A stretch of DNA of 13,434 nt from CAYSYH01 sp964435455 (GTDB taxonomy: Bacteria > Patescibacteriota > WWE3 > 2-01-FULL-39-13 > JAACPI01), in contig CAYSYH010000016.1 of NCBI GenBank assembly GCA_964435455.1, positions 1 to 13,434 on the forward strand. The letters are read 5' to 3'. A program made the translations under genes and the position numbers. The notes beneath the pieces are model-generated. The model did not search any database. It was not told where the DNA came from and worked only from the letters and a program-made list of their open reading frames with translations. Within the stretch, counting starts at the first letter, position 1, and each line of letters opens with the position of its first letter. This document shows, piece by piece, positions 5,494 through 13,126 of this stretch.

Positions 5494-6774
5494 ATGTTTT
5501 ATAAATCTTTAAGTAAAAAATATCCTAATTTAGGAGAGATACATACAAAACATGGGATAATAAAAACCCCTAACTTTACTCCAGTAGGAACAAAAGCCAC
5601 AGTTAAATCTTTGGATAGCAATGATTTAGATAATTTAAATATAGATTTAATATTTGCTAATACATATCATTTGTATTTTTCCCCAGGAATTAAAATATTT
5701 AAAAAATTTGGAGGAATTCACAAATTTATGAGCAGAAACAGCCCTATTATTACAGATAGCGGAGGGTTCCAAGTTTTTAGTTTAGGTTTGGGAAATAAAA
5801 AAAAACCATTAGCAAAAATAAGTGATAAGGGGGTTGAATTTATAAACCCTAAAGACGGATCAAAACATTTTTTTTCACCAAAAATAAGTATTAACATACA
5901 AAAGCATATAGGAGCGGATATCATTTTATCCTTTGACGATTGTACACCTTTTGAGCACGATTTTTATTCTTCTTTTTCTAAAAAATATATAAAAATGTTA
6001 GCTTATAATCCTAAGGGTAACTTTAATTATAAAAAACACAAATTAGAATATTTAAAAAACCCAAAATATAAGAACAATCCGTTTTATGAATATAATAAAA
6101 TATCACTGCAAAGAACACATAAATGGGCTCTAAAAAGCTTAAAAGCATACAATAATATTCAACAAATTTACAAATATAGACAATATCTATTGGGAATAGT
6201 TCAAGGAGGAATTTTTGAGGATTTAAGAAAAAAATCAAGTAAATACATGGCATCTTTGCCTTTTGATGGATATGCTATTGGTGGAGTAAGCGTAGGAGAA
6301 GGAAAAGAAAATATGATTAAAGGTGTAAAATACGGGGTATATTATTTACCCATAGGAAAAAAACCCATTCATCTTTTAGGTGTCGGAGAAATAGACGATA
6401 TTTTTAATACTATTGAATATGGAATAACTACATATGATTGTGTAATACCTACCAGGTGGGCAAGATCTGGGTATGCTTTAATTGTGGGTAAAAAAAATAA
6501 ATTCAGAAAAAACTTAAACAAATCTAAATATCTAGAATCAAAAGAACCTCTTTTAAAAGGTTGCAAATGCTACACATGCAAAAATTTTAAACAAGGGTAT
6601 GTATCGCACTTGGTAAAAAATAAAGAAATTTTAGGATTTAGGCTTTTAACAATTCACAATTTATACTTTATGAACAAATTATTTGAAGAAATAAGGGAGT
6701 ATATGCACAATAACAAACCACTAAAAAAATTAAAACAAAAATACTATAACAATATTGACACATTTAATACCTAA
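5494..6774 (+). CDS. tgt: tRNA-guanine transglycosylase
   Basis: 426 residues from ATG 5494. The enzyme exchanges G34 of GUN-anticodon tRNAs (Asp, Asn, His, Tyr) for a queuine precursor. TDSGGFQVFSLG (87-98) carries the general-acid Asp88. HLLGVGEIDDIF (293-304) and TYDCVIPTRWARSGYA (313-328) match the C-terminal core, with Asp315 as the likely nucleophile. CKCYTC (357-362) and His388 in LLTIHNLYF form the zinc site. The protein is longer than a usual bacterial TGT (about 375). The extra length lies mainly at about 170-204, before SLQRTHKWAL, as a Lys/Asn/Tyr-rich insert. No other queuosine gene is in view, so the cell may salvage preQ1/queuine or use a different base. Confidence 0.94.
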   Translation: MFYKSLSKKYPNLGEIHTKHGIIKTPNFTPVGTKATVKSLDSNDLDNLNIDLIFANTYHLYFSPGIKIFKKFGGIHKFMSRNSPIITDSGGFQVFSLGLGNKKKPLAKISDKGVEFINPKDGSKHFFSPKISINIQKHIGADIILSFDDCTPFEHDFYSSFSKKYIKMLAYNPKGNFNYKKHKLEYLKNPKYKNNPFYEYNKISLQRTHKWALKSLKAYNNIQQIYKYRQYLLGIVQGGIFEDLRKKSSKYMASLPFDGYAIGGVSVGEGKENMIKGVKYGVYYLPIGKKPIHLLGVGEIDDIFNTIEYGITTYDCVIPTRWARSGYALIVGKKNKFRKNLNKSKYLESKEPLLKGCKCYTCKNFKQGYVSHLVKNKEILGFRLLTIHNLYFMNKLFEEIREYMHNNKPLKKLKQKYYNNIDTFNT

Positions 6775-6782
6775 TTTATACT
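6755..6782 (+). promoter_or_regulatory. Promoter of ychF, inside the end of tgt
   Basis: A perfect TTGACA (6755-6760), 16 bases, TATACT (6777-6782), then nine bases to the ychF ATG (6792). The -35 lies within the last codons of tgt. Transcription should begin about 2-4 bases before the ATG and no Shine-Dalgarno is present. It shows that ychF can be expressed separately from tgt despite the 17-base gap. Confidence 0.65.
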
Positions 6783-6791
6783 ACAATAGTT

Positions 6792-7895
6792 ATGTTAAAA
6801 GTAGGAATTATAGGTCTCCCTAATGTAGGAAAATCAACATTATTTAACGCTGTTTTAAAAAGAGAGCAGGCTTTAAGCGCAAACTATCCCTTTGCTACCA
6901 TAGAACCAAATACTGGGGTAGTAGAAGTTATAGATAAAAGATTAAACAAACTGGCAGAATTAATTAAAAAAGAAAAAGGAGTTACTCCACCTATTGTATA
7001 CCCGGTAATTGAGTTTGTAGATATTGCGGGTTTAGTAAAAGGAGCAAATAAAGGAGAAGGGCTAGGAAATAAATTTTTAGCTAATATAAGAGAAGTAGAT
7101 ATGATAATACAAGTAGTAAGGGATTTTGAAGACATTAATATAATAAGGGAACATAGCACAAACCCCCAAGAAGATATTGAAGTTATAAATACAGAATTAA
7201 TACTAAAAGATATAGAAAGTATAGAAAAAAAGATTAAAGAGATAGGAGCAAACCAAAAAAGAGCGCAAGAAAAAGAAATATACAAAAAATATTTGGAATT
7301 ATTAGAAAAAGGGGAATACGCAATTAAATATAACCCTTTAAAAAATAGTTCCAAAACACCAATTAAAAAAGAAGAATATAAAAATTTTATAAAACCACTT
7401 TTTTTACTTACAGATAAACCTTTAATATATGTCTTTAATGTAGACAACCCATCTGATAAAAAATATAAAAATATACAAAAATACAAAAATACACCCGTTA
7501 TTTATATTAACGCCAAATTAGAAAGTGAAATATCCAGCCTAGACGAGCAAGACCAAAAAGCATATTTAAAAGATTTAGGAATAAAAGAATCGGGTTTAGA
7601 TAAAATAATTAAGGAAAGCTACAATTTGTTAGGATTAATAACCTTTTTTACAGCAGGAGAAAAAGAAGTAAGGGGTTGGGAAATAAAAAAAGGTGCAACT
7701 GCGGTTAAAGCTGCAGGAAAAATACATTCAGATTTTGAAAAAAATTTTATAAAGGCAGAAGTAATTGCTTATAAAGATTACATAAAGTACGGTTCTAAAA
7801 TAAAAGCTAAAAATAACGGTAAACTTAGGCTGGAAGGAAAAGATTATACTGTTAAAGATGCTGATGTAATAGAATTTAAAATAGGTGCAAGTTAA
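6792..7895 (+). CDS. ychF: YchF/OLA1-family ribosome-associated ATPase
   Basis: 367 residues, the normal length for this universal TRAFAC P-loop protein, which binds ribosomes and, unlike its GTPase relatives, prefers ATP. P-loop GLPNVGKST is at 8-16, G3 DIAGLVKGA at 77-85 and the TGS domain fills about 280-367 (GLITFFTAG, VRGWEIKKGATA, KDYTVKDADVIEFK). A coiled-coil insert at about 130-200 is typical. The specificity motif, usually NxxE, here reads NVDN (216-219): the Glu is replaced by Asn. The following INAKLESEISSLD matches the G5 region. Start is fixed by the promoter at 6755-6782. It ends convergently with cysS, their stop codons sharing two bases. Confidence 0.95.
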   Translation: MLKVGIIGLPNVGKSTLFNAVLKREQALSANYPFATIEPNTGVVEVIDKRLNKLAELIKKEKGVTPPIVYPVIEFVDIAGLVKGANKGEGLGNKFLANIREVDMIIQVVRDFEDINIIREHSTNPQEDIEVINTELILKDIESIEKKIKEIGANQKRAQEKEIYKKYLELLEKGEYAIKYNPLKNSSKTPIKKEEYKNFIKPLFLLTDKPLIYVFNVDNPSDKKYKNIQKYKNTPVIYINAKLESEISSLDEQDQKAYLKDLGIKESGLDKIIKESYNLLGLITFFTAGEKEVRGWEIKKGATAVKAAGKIHSDFEKNFIKAEVIAYKDYIKYGSKIKAKNNGKLRLEGKDYTVKDADVIEFKIGAS

Positions 7896-9316
7896 ATATT
7901 ATCTATGGGTGTAACTATAGGGCCACTTGGAGTATCCTCTACAACATAACCTAATTCTTCTAATTTTTTACGCATTTCATCGGCTTTATCAAATTTTTTT
8001 TCTTTTCGGTATTTCTCTCTTTTAGTTACCAATAACCTTACATATTTAGGGACAAATAAATCTTTAGAACCACTTTTTTGTTCAATATATTCAGCAAGTT
8101 TTAATCCTAAAACAGTATCCCATTTTAGTAGGGCTGCCCTTTTTTGAGGCACTTTATATTTTGGGTTTTTTGTTAATCCCCAAACAAAAGCTAAAGCCTG
8201 AGGGTAATTAAAATCATCTGCTAAAGCACGTTTAAATTGTTCATCAAGCTCTTTAGGCACGGTATCTATATCTTTTGTTTTAGAATCCATCCACCTTTTT
8301 AAAGTTTTTCGCATATTATTTAAACCAACTTGGCTAGATTCTAGAGCAGACCAACTAAACTTTACGGGAGAGGTATAATGGCTAGTCATATAATAATAGC
8401 GCAAAGCTAATGGCTCAAAACCTCTATTTACAATATCATCTAAAGTTAGAACATTTCCTTTAGATTTTGACATTTTAAGTCCTCCAGACATATTTAAATA
8501 TCTAATATGAATCCAATAATTAGCCAAAGGCTTACCAAAGGCACAACGACTTTGGGCGTCCTCGTTAGGGTGGTGAGGAAATATATGATCTTCTCCCCCC
8601 ATATGTATATCAAAAGGTTGTCCTAAATATTTTGCACTCATTGCACTACATTCTATATGCCAACCCGGAAATCCCCTACCCCACGGACTATCCCATTCTT
8701 GCAAACGCTGTTTTTTTGTATTCTTAGAAAATTTCCATAAAGCAAAATCGGTAGGGTTCTTTTTTTGAGGGTTTACTTGTACTCTAGCTCCAGCCATAAG
8801 TTTTTTTAAATCTATATTAAATATTTTTGCATAATTTTTATATTTAGAAGTATCAAAGTAAACACCATCACTTATAATGTATGTAAATCCTTTTTTTTCT
8901 AGCTCTTTAATTATATTTATTTGTTCTCTGATATGTTCAGATGCTTTTGGCATATAGTTTGGCTTTATTAAATTAAGCATACTCATATGTTTTAAAAACT
9001 GCTTTGTATATTTTGTAGCTACTTGATCTGGGGTAATTCCCAACTCTTTTGCAGTTTTGGCAACTTTATCAGCCCCATCGTCACCATCACCAACTAAATG
9101 GCCTACATCTGTAATATTCATTACAAATTTTGTTTTGTAACCTAAATATTTAAAAGCACGTACGATAAAATCCCCCCAACTAAAAGTTCTAAAATTACCT
9201 ATATGAGGAGTACCATATACAGTAGGACCACATAAATAAATACCTACATTCCCTTTTTTAATTGGTCTAAAAAGCTCTTTTGATTTAGAGGAAGTATTGG
9301 TAAGGTATATTTGCAT
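7892..9316 (-). CDS. cysS: Cysteinyl-tRNA synthetase
   Basis: 474 residues, class I synthetase charging tRNA-Cys. The HIGH motif appears as HIGN (38-41) within YLCGPTVYGTPHIGNFRT, and KMSKS is at 281-285 (LKMSKSKGNVL). The zinc ligands that select cysteine are all present: Cys29, Cys223, His248 and Glu252, the last two in MGGEDHIFPHHPNE. The C-terminal helical anticodon-binding part includes VTKREKYRKEKKFDKADEMR and ends VVEDTPSGPIV, as in the family. Its -10 is TATAAT six bases before the ATG, so the mRNA is probably leaderless. It runs convergently into ychF with no terminator-like hairpin between. Confidence 0.97.
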   Translation of the reverse strand: MQIYLTNTSSKSKELFRPIKKGNVGIYLCGPTVYGTPHIGNFRTFSWGDFIVRAFKYLGYKTKFVMNITDVGHLVGDGDDGADKVAKTAKELGITPDQVATKYTKQFLKHMSMLNLIKPNYMPKASEHIREQINIIKELEKKGFTYIISDGVYFDTSKYKNYAKIFNIDLKKLMAGARVQVNPQKKNPTDFALWKFSKNTKKQRLQEWDSPWGRGFPGWHIECSAMSAKYLGQPFDIHMGGEDHIFPHHPNEDAQSRCAFGKPLANYWIHIRYLNMSGGLKMSKSKGNVLTLDDIVNRGFEPLALRYYYMTSHYTSPVKFSWSALESSQVGLNNMRKTLKRWMDSKTKDIDTVPKELDEQFKRALADDFNYPQALAFVWGLTKNPKYKVPQKRAALLKWDTVLGLKLAEYIEQKSGSKDLFVPKYVRLLVTKREKYRKEKKFDKADEMRKKLEELGYVVEDTPSGPIVTPIDNI

Positions 9317-9322
9317 ATATTT

Positions 9323-9331
9323 ATTATAACA
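9323..9331 (-). promoter_or_regulatory. Extended -10 promoter of cysS
   Basis: On the minus strand TGT then TATAAT (9328-9323), a perfect -10 with the TGn extension, ends exactly six bases before the ATG. The expected first transcribed base is the A of ATG. No convincing -35 is seen, as common for extended -10 promoters. No Shine-Dalgarno is possible in such a short leader. Confidence 0.6.
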
Positions 9332-9387
9332 TAAACATATGCATTAATTTTTTTAAAACAAAATAAAGGTAATATATATATTTTTTT

Positions 9388-9396
9388 TGATATAAT
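9388..9396 (+). promoter_or_regulatory. Extended -10 promoter of the PLD-like gene
   Basis: TGA then TATAAT (9391-9396) ends seven bases before ATG 9404, giving a leader of about one base. It mirrors the divergent cysS promoter across an 87-base gap. The upstream stretch is a T-run and AT repeats with no clear -35. Confidence 0.6.
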
Positions 9397-9403
9397 TTTA
9401 GAA

Positions 9404-10435
9404 ATGAATAATTACAAAGTATTAAACCCAAAAGAATATTTAAAAGATTTAGAACAAGAATTAAAAAAAGCTAAAAGTAGGCTTTTTATGCAAGCTATGT
9501 ATTTTTTACCTCCTGCAAAAACTACTTATAAAATAGCTAATATATTAAAAAAAGCGGCAAAAAAAAATTTGGATACACGAATACAATTTGATTATATATC
9601 ATTAATGGATACAGAACCTAATGCTACATTTATGGCAAAATTTTTAATAAAAGATGATCCAACTCCTTTAGAACCAAAAAAAAGACATAAATTAAAAATG
9701 GATTTAATAAAAGAATTAAAAAAACATAAAGTAAAGGTAAAATTATTAAATAAACCAAAAGGAATTTATAGATATATTCCTCTTAGCAAAAGAAACCATA
9801 TAAAATTAAATATAGTAGATAACATAGCTTATGTGGGTGGATTAAATTATGGTATTAAAGATTTTAAAAATATTGACTTTATGGTAAGACTTACGAATAA
9901 AAAATTAGTACAAAAGTTGGCTAATATATACATAAGAATTTGGAATAACAATTTAAAAAAAGATAAGGTTTTTATAATAAACAAAAAAGTCAATATTTGG
10001 TTAGATGCAGGAAAATTTAATAAGTCAATAATATTAAATAATACAATTAAAGAGCTAAAAAAAGCTAAAAAAAATATATTTTATACAGGGCAATTCCCCC
10101 CAGATGGTGCTTATTTAAAAGAATTAGTAAAAGCAAATAAAAGAGGCATAAAAATTAAAGTAATAATACCTAAAAGAAAGCACAAAGAAATTGTCACCAG
10201 AATATTAGATTATTTAAGTAAAAAATATCTTTATTTTAGAGGCAAAAACTTTATTATTAAAAAAAAAAAAAAAGTAGTTAATGAAAAAATAACTTTAATA
10301 GTAAATAAAATTGCAATATTTGGTTCACATAATTATTCTAAATCTGGGGTTTTATTGGGCACAGCTGAATTAACGTTAAAAATCAATAATAAAAGCTTAG
10401 TTAAAAATATAAAAAACTTTTTTAAAAACTTTTAA
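9404..10435 (+). CDS. Phospholipase D-family protein with one intact HKD motif
   Basis: 343 residues, very Lys-rich (69 Lys). Two PLD repeats are visible. The first carries HIKLNIVD (132-139), a proper HxKxxxxD, followed by GGLN (145-148). The second should carry another HKD near 293-300, but reads NEKITLIV: His to Asn and Asp to Val, with Lys295 kept. The downstream GSHNYSKSG (307-315) and AELTLKI are still family-like. Relatives include cardiolipin and phosphatidylserine synthases and PLD-type nucleases. Two HKD motifs normally make one active site, so either catalysis is altered, a homodimer supplies both motifs, or the protein is a non-catalytic binder. No membrane helix is seen. A 15-A tract lies just before the second motif. 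Start is fixed by the TATAAT at 9391. Confidence 0.75.
   Translation: MNNYKVLNPKEYLKDLEQELKKAKSRLFMQAMYFLPPAKTTYKIANILKKAAKKNLDTRIQFDYISLMDTEPNATFMAKFLIKDDPTPLEPKKRHKLKMDLIKELKKHKVKVKLLNKPKGIYRYIPLSKRNHIKLNIVDNIAYVGGLNYGIKDFKNIDFMVRLTNKKLVQKLANIYIRIWNNNLKKDKVFIINKKVNIWLDAGKFNKSIILNNTIKELKKAKKNIFYTGQFPPDGAYLKELVKANKRGIKIKVIIPKRKHKEIVTRILDYLSKKYLYFRGKNFIIKKKKKVVNEKITLIVNKIAIFGSHNYSKSGVLLGTAELTLKINNKSLVKNIKNFFKNF
10259..10273 (+). repeat. 15-A homopolymer inside the PLD-like gene
   Basis: Fifteen consecutive A encode Lys286-Lys290. One A fewer gives a TAG immediately after the tract (aag tag); one A more gives agt agt taa. Either slip would cut the protein near residue 290 and remove the second HKD region. 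The tract could be a slippage or phase-variation site, or just a place where sequencing is unreliable. Confidence 0.8.
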
Positions 10436-10459
10436 AATTATATATATAAATTAAAAGTT

Positions 10460-11329
10460 TTATACACTATCAAAAAAATCATTTAATAATAAAAGGTGAT
10501 CTTTATAACCAAGAATTACTGGCTCTAAAAATCCTGTAAATTGGGTATCTAAAATATATTGGTTTATTTGCACGTTGAAATTAAACAGAGCATTGTTTAA
10601 AAAAGGAATAAAGCCATTTGTTAAAATATTAGTAGAATATCTTTCAAAATCCTCCCCCTCACGAAAAAAAGAAATATGCTCTTTAAAACCTTCAACAAAC
10701 ATATACCTTAAAAGTAATATATGTAAAAAAGCTGAAAATACATCGAGACTATCTACTCTTCTTACAGGTTCCCCAAAAGTATTAGTATAGCTATTATCGC
10801 TAAAAGGCCTATTTAACAAATTAAAATCTGCAGGAGCTTCTACCCCTTCAATACTTTCACAAAAAGCTCCTAGTTTATCCAAAAAGTCATTTAATGGATC
10901 AGTAAGAAGTGAATAAGCAAGTTCATCAGGTAAACTAAATACCAAACCATCATAAGATCTTTCTTTAAATTTATAAGGTCTTACAGTTGTATAAGGCACA
11001 AAAGGCGTTCCAGAATCGTAAGATACTACCCCAAAGGGAAAACCCGCTTTAAAAGATAAGTTACAATCAACAGCATCATCCGGAAATAAAACCCCTTGTA
11101 ATTTTTCACCACGTAAGAATCTTTCAGAGGACTCCCTATAAGATTCTATGATATTCCTATAATCTGGGTGGATTTCTTTCCCCTCCTGCAACTCCTTCAA
11201 CAACCTTTTCCGCACATTCTCCTTAAAAATGTATGGTATCATGTCCTCAGCACTTACTTCAATTAATTTTTTATAAGGAGGATATGTTGAGCACAATTTT
11301 GGGTTTGACTCTAATTCGGTTGGTAGCAT
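10460..11329 (-). CDS. Hypothetical protein, Lys-poor and acidic
   Basis: 289 residues, no recognised family. It has no signal peptide or clear membrane helix, though the middle (about 205-215, FSAFLHILLLRY) and the C-terminus (GYKDHLLLLNDFFDSV) are hydrophobic and probably helical. Repeated Phe/Pro/Tyr-rich strands (AGFPFGVVSYDSGTPFVPY, about 95-115) suggest a beta-containing core. Composition differs sharply from its neighbours: 14 Lys in 289, against 69 in 343 for the PLD-like protein next door, with many Asp/Glu. That points to a distinct history or to an acidic role. It stands alone, convergent with the PLD-like gene (24-base gap) and divergent from the ATPase-wHTH gene. A weak TAAAAT ends seven bases before the ATG. 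The frame's length and absence of stops make it a real gene. Confidence 0.75.
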   Translation of the reverse strand: MLPTELESNPKLCSTYPPYKKLIEVSAEDMIPYIFKENVRKRLLKELQEGKEIHPDYRNIIESYRESSERFLRGEKLQGVLFPDDAVDCNLSFKAGFPFGVVSYDSGTPFVPYTTVRPYKFKERSYDGLVFSLPDELAYSLLTDPLNDFLDKLGAFCESIEGVEAPADFNLLNRPFSDNSYTNTFGEPVRRVDSLDVFSAFLHILLLRYMFVEGFKEHISFFREGEDFERYSTNILTNGFIPFLNNALFNFNVQINQYILDTQFTGFLEPVILGYKDHLLLLNDFFDSV

Positions 11330-11387
11330 AATATATATTTTAAAAATTTATACTATATCTAAATTACATTAAAAATAAATTAAATTA

Positions 11388-11417
11388 TTGACATTTTACT
11401 TATATTACTTTTATAAC
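11388..11417 (+). promoter_or_regulatory. Possible upstream promoter in the 10460/11509 divergent gap
   Basis: A perfect TTGACA (11388-11393) is followed after 18 bases by TATAAC (11412-11417). RNA from it would carry a leader of about 85 bases before ATG 11509. That leader holds a ten-codon ORF (11443-11472, MLNNNKTKY then stop). The gap otherwise is AT-rich with no hairpin of note. This would be a second, leadered promoter for the ATPase gene beside the one at 11493. Confidence 0.35.
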
Positions 11418-11492
11418 TTTTAAACAAAAGGTTGTATTTAATATGTTAAATAATAACAAAACAAAATATTAGACTGTGTATAAAACTTAACC

Positions 11493-11498
11493 TATAAT
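11493..11498 (+). promoter_or_regulatory. -10 element of the ATPase-wHTH gene, deciding its start
   Basis: TATAAT at 11493-11498 overlaps the first in-frame ATG (11497) and ends ten bases before the second (11509). RNA started from this element would exclude the first ATG, so 11509 is preferred. No Shine-Dalgarno precedes either ATG. Confidence 0.5.
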
Positions 11499-11508
11499 GT
11501 TAGTAAAT

Positions 11509-12504
11509 ATGCAAGATTATAGGCCAGATATTACAAAAAAACTTAAAAGAATAATTTTAACAAAAGAAAGTTTTAGGATTGAATCAAAAACGGGATTGGG
11601 CAAAAGCAAATATTTAAGAAACATAGTAAAAAACCCCAAATTTAATAATTCATTTTTAAAACCTAATAAAATAAAAATGTTTTATATTGACTGCAATAGA
11701 TTTTATAAAAAAAGCACTAAACAATTTATAAAAATTTTTGGAAACGCATTACTGGGTAAAAATAATCCTAAGCTAACAAATATTGAAGATTTTTTAAGAA
11801 AAACAGATTATACCATTTACTTTTTTTTTGACGAGGCCTCTTTATTAGCAAATATGGAAGAAGGAGTATTAAATATATTAACTGCTTTAATGGGATCATT
11901 TAAAAATATTTTTAATATAGTTTTAATATCACAAAATTTTAATTTTTTAGAAAAACCACAATTTTTGTATATAAAAAAACAAACGGTTTTGACTTTAAAA
12001 TTCACTCCTCAAAATAAAAAACAAATAAATAATACAATTAACGATTTTTGCATAAAATTTAATATAAGGCTTAACAAAAAACAAGTTGAATATTTGGCTA
12101 AAAAATCTAAAGGATCCCCTTTGGTGGTAAAACAAACATTATTAAAAGTACTAGAGGGATTAAGTTTGCAAAAAGCACTAAACCAAAGAAAAACAAAAAT
12201 AGAACCAAAAAAATATTTAGAGTTTGAAAAAAATCAAAAAACAACAAAACAAAATTTAAGAGAATACCAAAAATTTTTAACACGCAACGAATATTTATTT
12301 TTAGAAAAATTAATAAGTAATATAGGGTTAATAGTAACCCGCGACGAGCTTGCATATGTTCTAAGTCCACAAAGCCAAGGAGAAGGAGTAAGTAATGAAG
12401 CAATTGATCAAATAATATCTAGACTAAGAAAGGATCTAAAAAAAATCAATAAAAACATTATTATTAAAAACAAAAGGGGTGTGGGTTATTATATTGAAGA
12501 ATAA
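11509..12504 (+). CDS. P-loop ATPase fused to an OmpR/PhoB-type winged helix
   Basis: 331 residues. The N-terminal part is AAA/ORC-like: a degenerate Walker A SKTGLGKS (26-33), Walker B YFFFDEAS (104-111), a sensor-like strand IVLISQN (137-143) and a lid-like segment KKSKGSPLVVKQTLLKVLEG (198-217). After a Lys-rich linker (about 225-255) comes a winged helix of the Trans_reg_C type: LTRNEYLFLEKLI (257-269), a recognition helix around SNEAIDQIISRLRKDL (295-310) and the wing IIIKNKRGVGYYIE (317-330). That wing ends in the family hallmark RGVGYY. PhoB-like domains usually sit behind a receiver domain; here an ATPase replaces it, suggesting nucleotide-controlled DNA binding, perhaps STAND-like regulation. 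There is no sensor kinase nearby. An ATG four codons earlier (11497) is less likely because it lies in the -10. Confidence 0.7.
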   Translation: MQDYRPDITKKLKRIILTKESFRIESKTGLGKSKYLRNIVKNPKFNNSFLKPNKIKMFYIDCNRFYKKSTKQFIKIFGNALLGKNNPKLTNIEDFLRKTDYTIYFFFDEASLLANMEEGVLNILTALMGSFKNIFNIVLISQNFNFLEKPQFLYIKKQTVLTLKFTPQNKKQINNTINDFCIKFNIRLNKKQVEYLAKKSKGSPLVVKQTLLKVLEGLSLQKALNQRKTKIEPKKYLEFEKNQKTTKQNLREYQKFLTRNEYLFLEKLISNIGLIVTRDELAYVLSPQSQGEGVSNEAIDQIISRLRKDLKKINKNIIIKNKRGVGYYIEE

Positions 12505-12505
12505 A

Positions 12506-13120
12506 TCAAAACTCCACCCTACCTTGCAAAGCATTATCTAACGTGGATTTATCGGCATACTCCATATCTCCACCTGTGGGCAATCCTCTACCAATACGAG
12601 TTATTTTTAAATTAGTTAAACCTTCATTAATTAATATTCGCTTAATATACATAGCAGTACTTTCCCCCTCCATAGTAGGATTAGTAGCTAAAATAAGCTC
12701 TAGGTTAGGATTTTTTTTATAAAGCTTTTTTACCCGTGTAATTAAAGTATCTAAATATAAATCATTAATACCAACACCCTTTAAAGGATTTAAAACTCCA
12801 TGTAAAACATGGTATAGGCCTGAATATCCAGTTCTTTCAATAGCAATTAAATTTAAGGGGTTTTCCACAACACAAAGCAAGTCTTGCCTACGTAAAGAGT
12901 CTTGGCAAATAGCGCATAAATCTGATTCTGAGACATTATGGCAATTAGAACAAAGTCTTAAATCTTCAGAAACACTTTTTAAAGCTAATGCAAAACTTTT
13001 AGCCTTTTCCTTATTACTTTTTAAAAAATAAAAAGCTAACCTCTCTGCAGTTTTTGGACCTATTCCAGGTAAACTTTGAAAATGCTCAATTAGAAGTTCT
13101 AAAGATTTTGGTAAAACCAT
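12506..13120 (-). CDS. recR: Recombination mediator RecR
   Basis: 204 residues from ATG 13120. RecR works with RecO/RecF to load RecA on SSB-coated gaps. Helix-hairpin-helix LPGIGPKTAERLAFYFL is at about 17-33. The zinc finger has Cys57, Cys60, Cys69 and Cys72 (CSNC...CAIC). The Toprim domain starts at LLCVVENPLNLIAIE (81-95) and includes LILATNPTMEGESTAMYI (142-159) and the C-terminal RIGRGLPTGGDMEYAD. An in-frame ATG at 13156 would add 12 residues overlapping the upstream gene; 13120 fits family length and the TATAAT six bases before it. It ends in TGA, showing that UGA is a normal stop here. Position directly after dnaX is the usual one, though the ybaB gene often between them is absent. 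Confidence 0.96.
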   Translation of the reverse strand: MVLPKSLELLIEHFQSLPGIGPKTAERLAFYFLKSNKEKAKSFALALKSVSEDLRLCSNCHNVSESDLCAICQDSLRRQDLLCVVENPLNLIAIERTGYSGLYHVLHGVLNPLKGVGINDLYLDTLITRVKKLYKKNPNLELILATNPTMEGESTAMYIKRILINEGLTNLKITRIGRGLPTGGDMEYADKSTLDNALQGRVEF

Positions 13121-13126
13121 AGCATT

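Noticed and set aside
6884..7486. Minus-strand open frame of 200 codons
   Set aside because: Antisense to the P-loop and coiled-coil part of ychF; Ser/Phe/Ile-rich sequence with no motif, a by-product of A-rich codons on the other strand.
10436..10459. Intrinsic terminator between the convergent PLD-like gene and the 289-aa gene
   Set aside because: Only a run of AT dinucleotides; no GC-containing stem followed by a T-tract can be drawn.
12506..12508. UGA reassigned to Gly or Trp, as in Gracilibacteria/Absconditabacteria or mycoplasmas
   Set aside because: recR ends at a TGA exactly where the family ends, Trp is written TGG, and no in-frame TGA interrupts any recognised gene.
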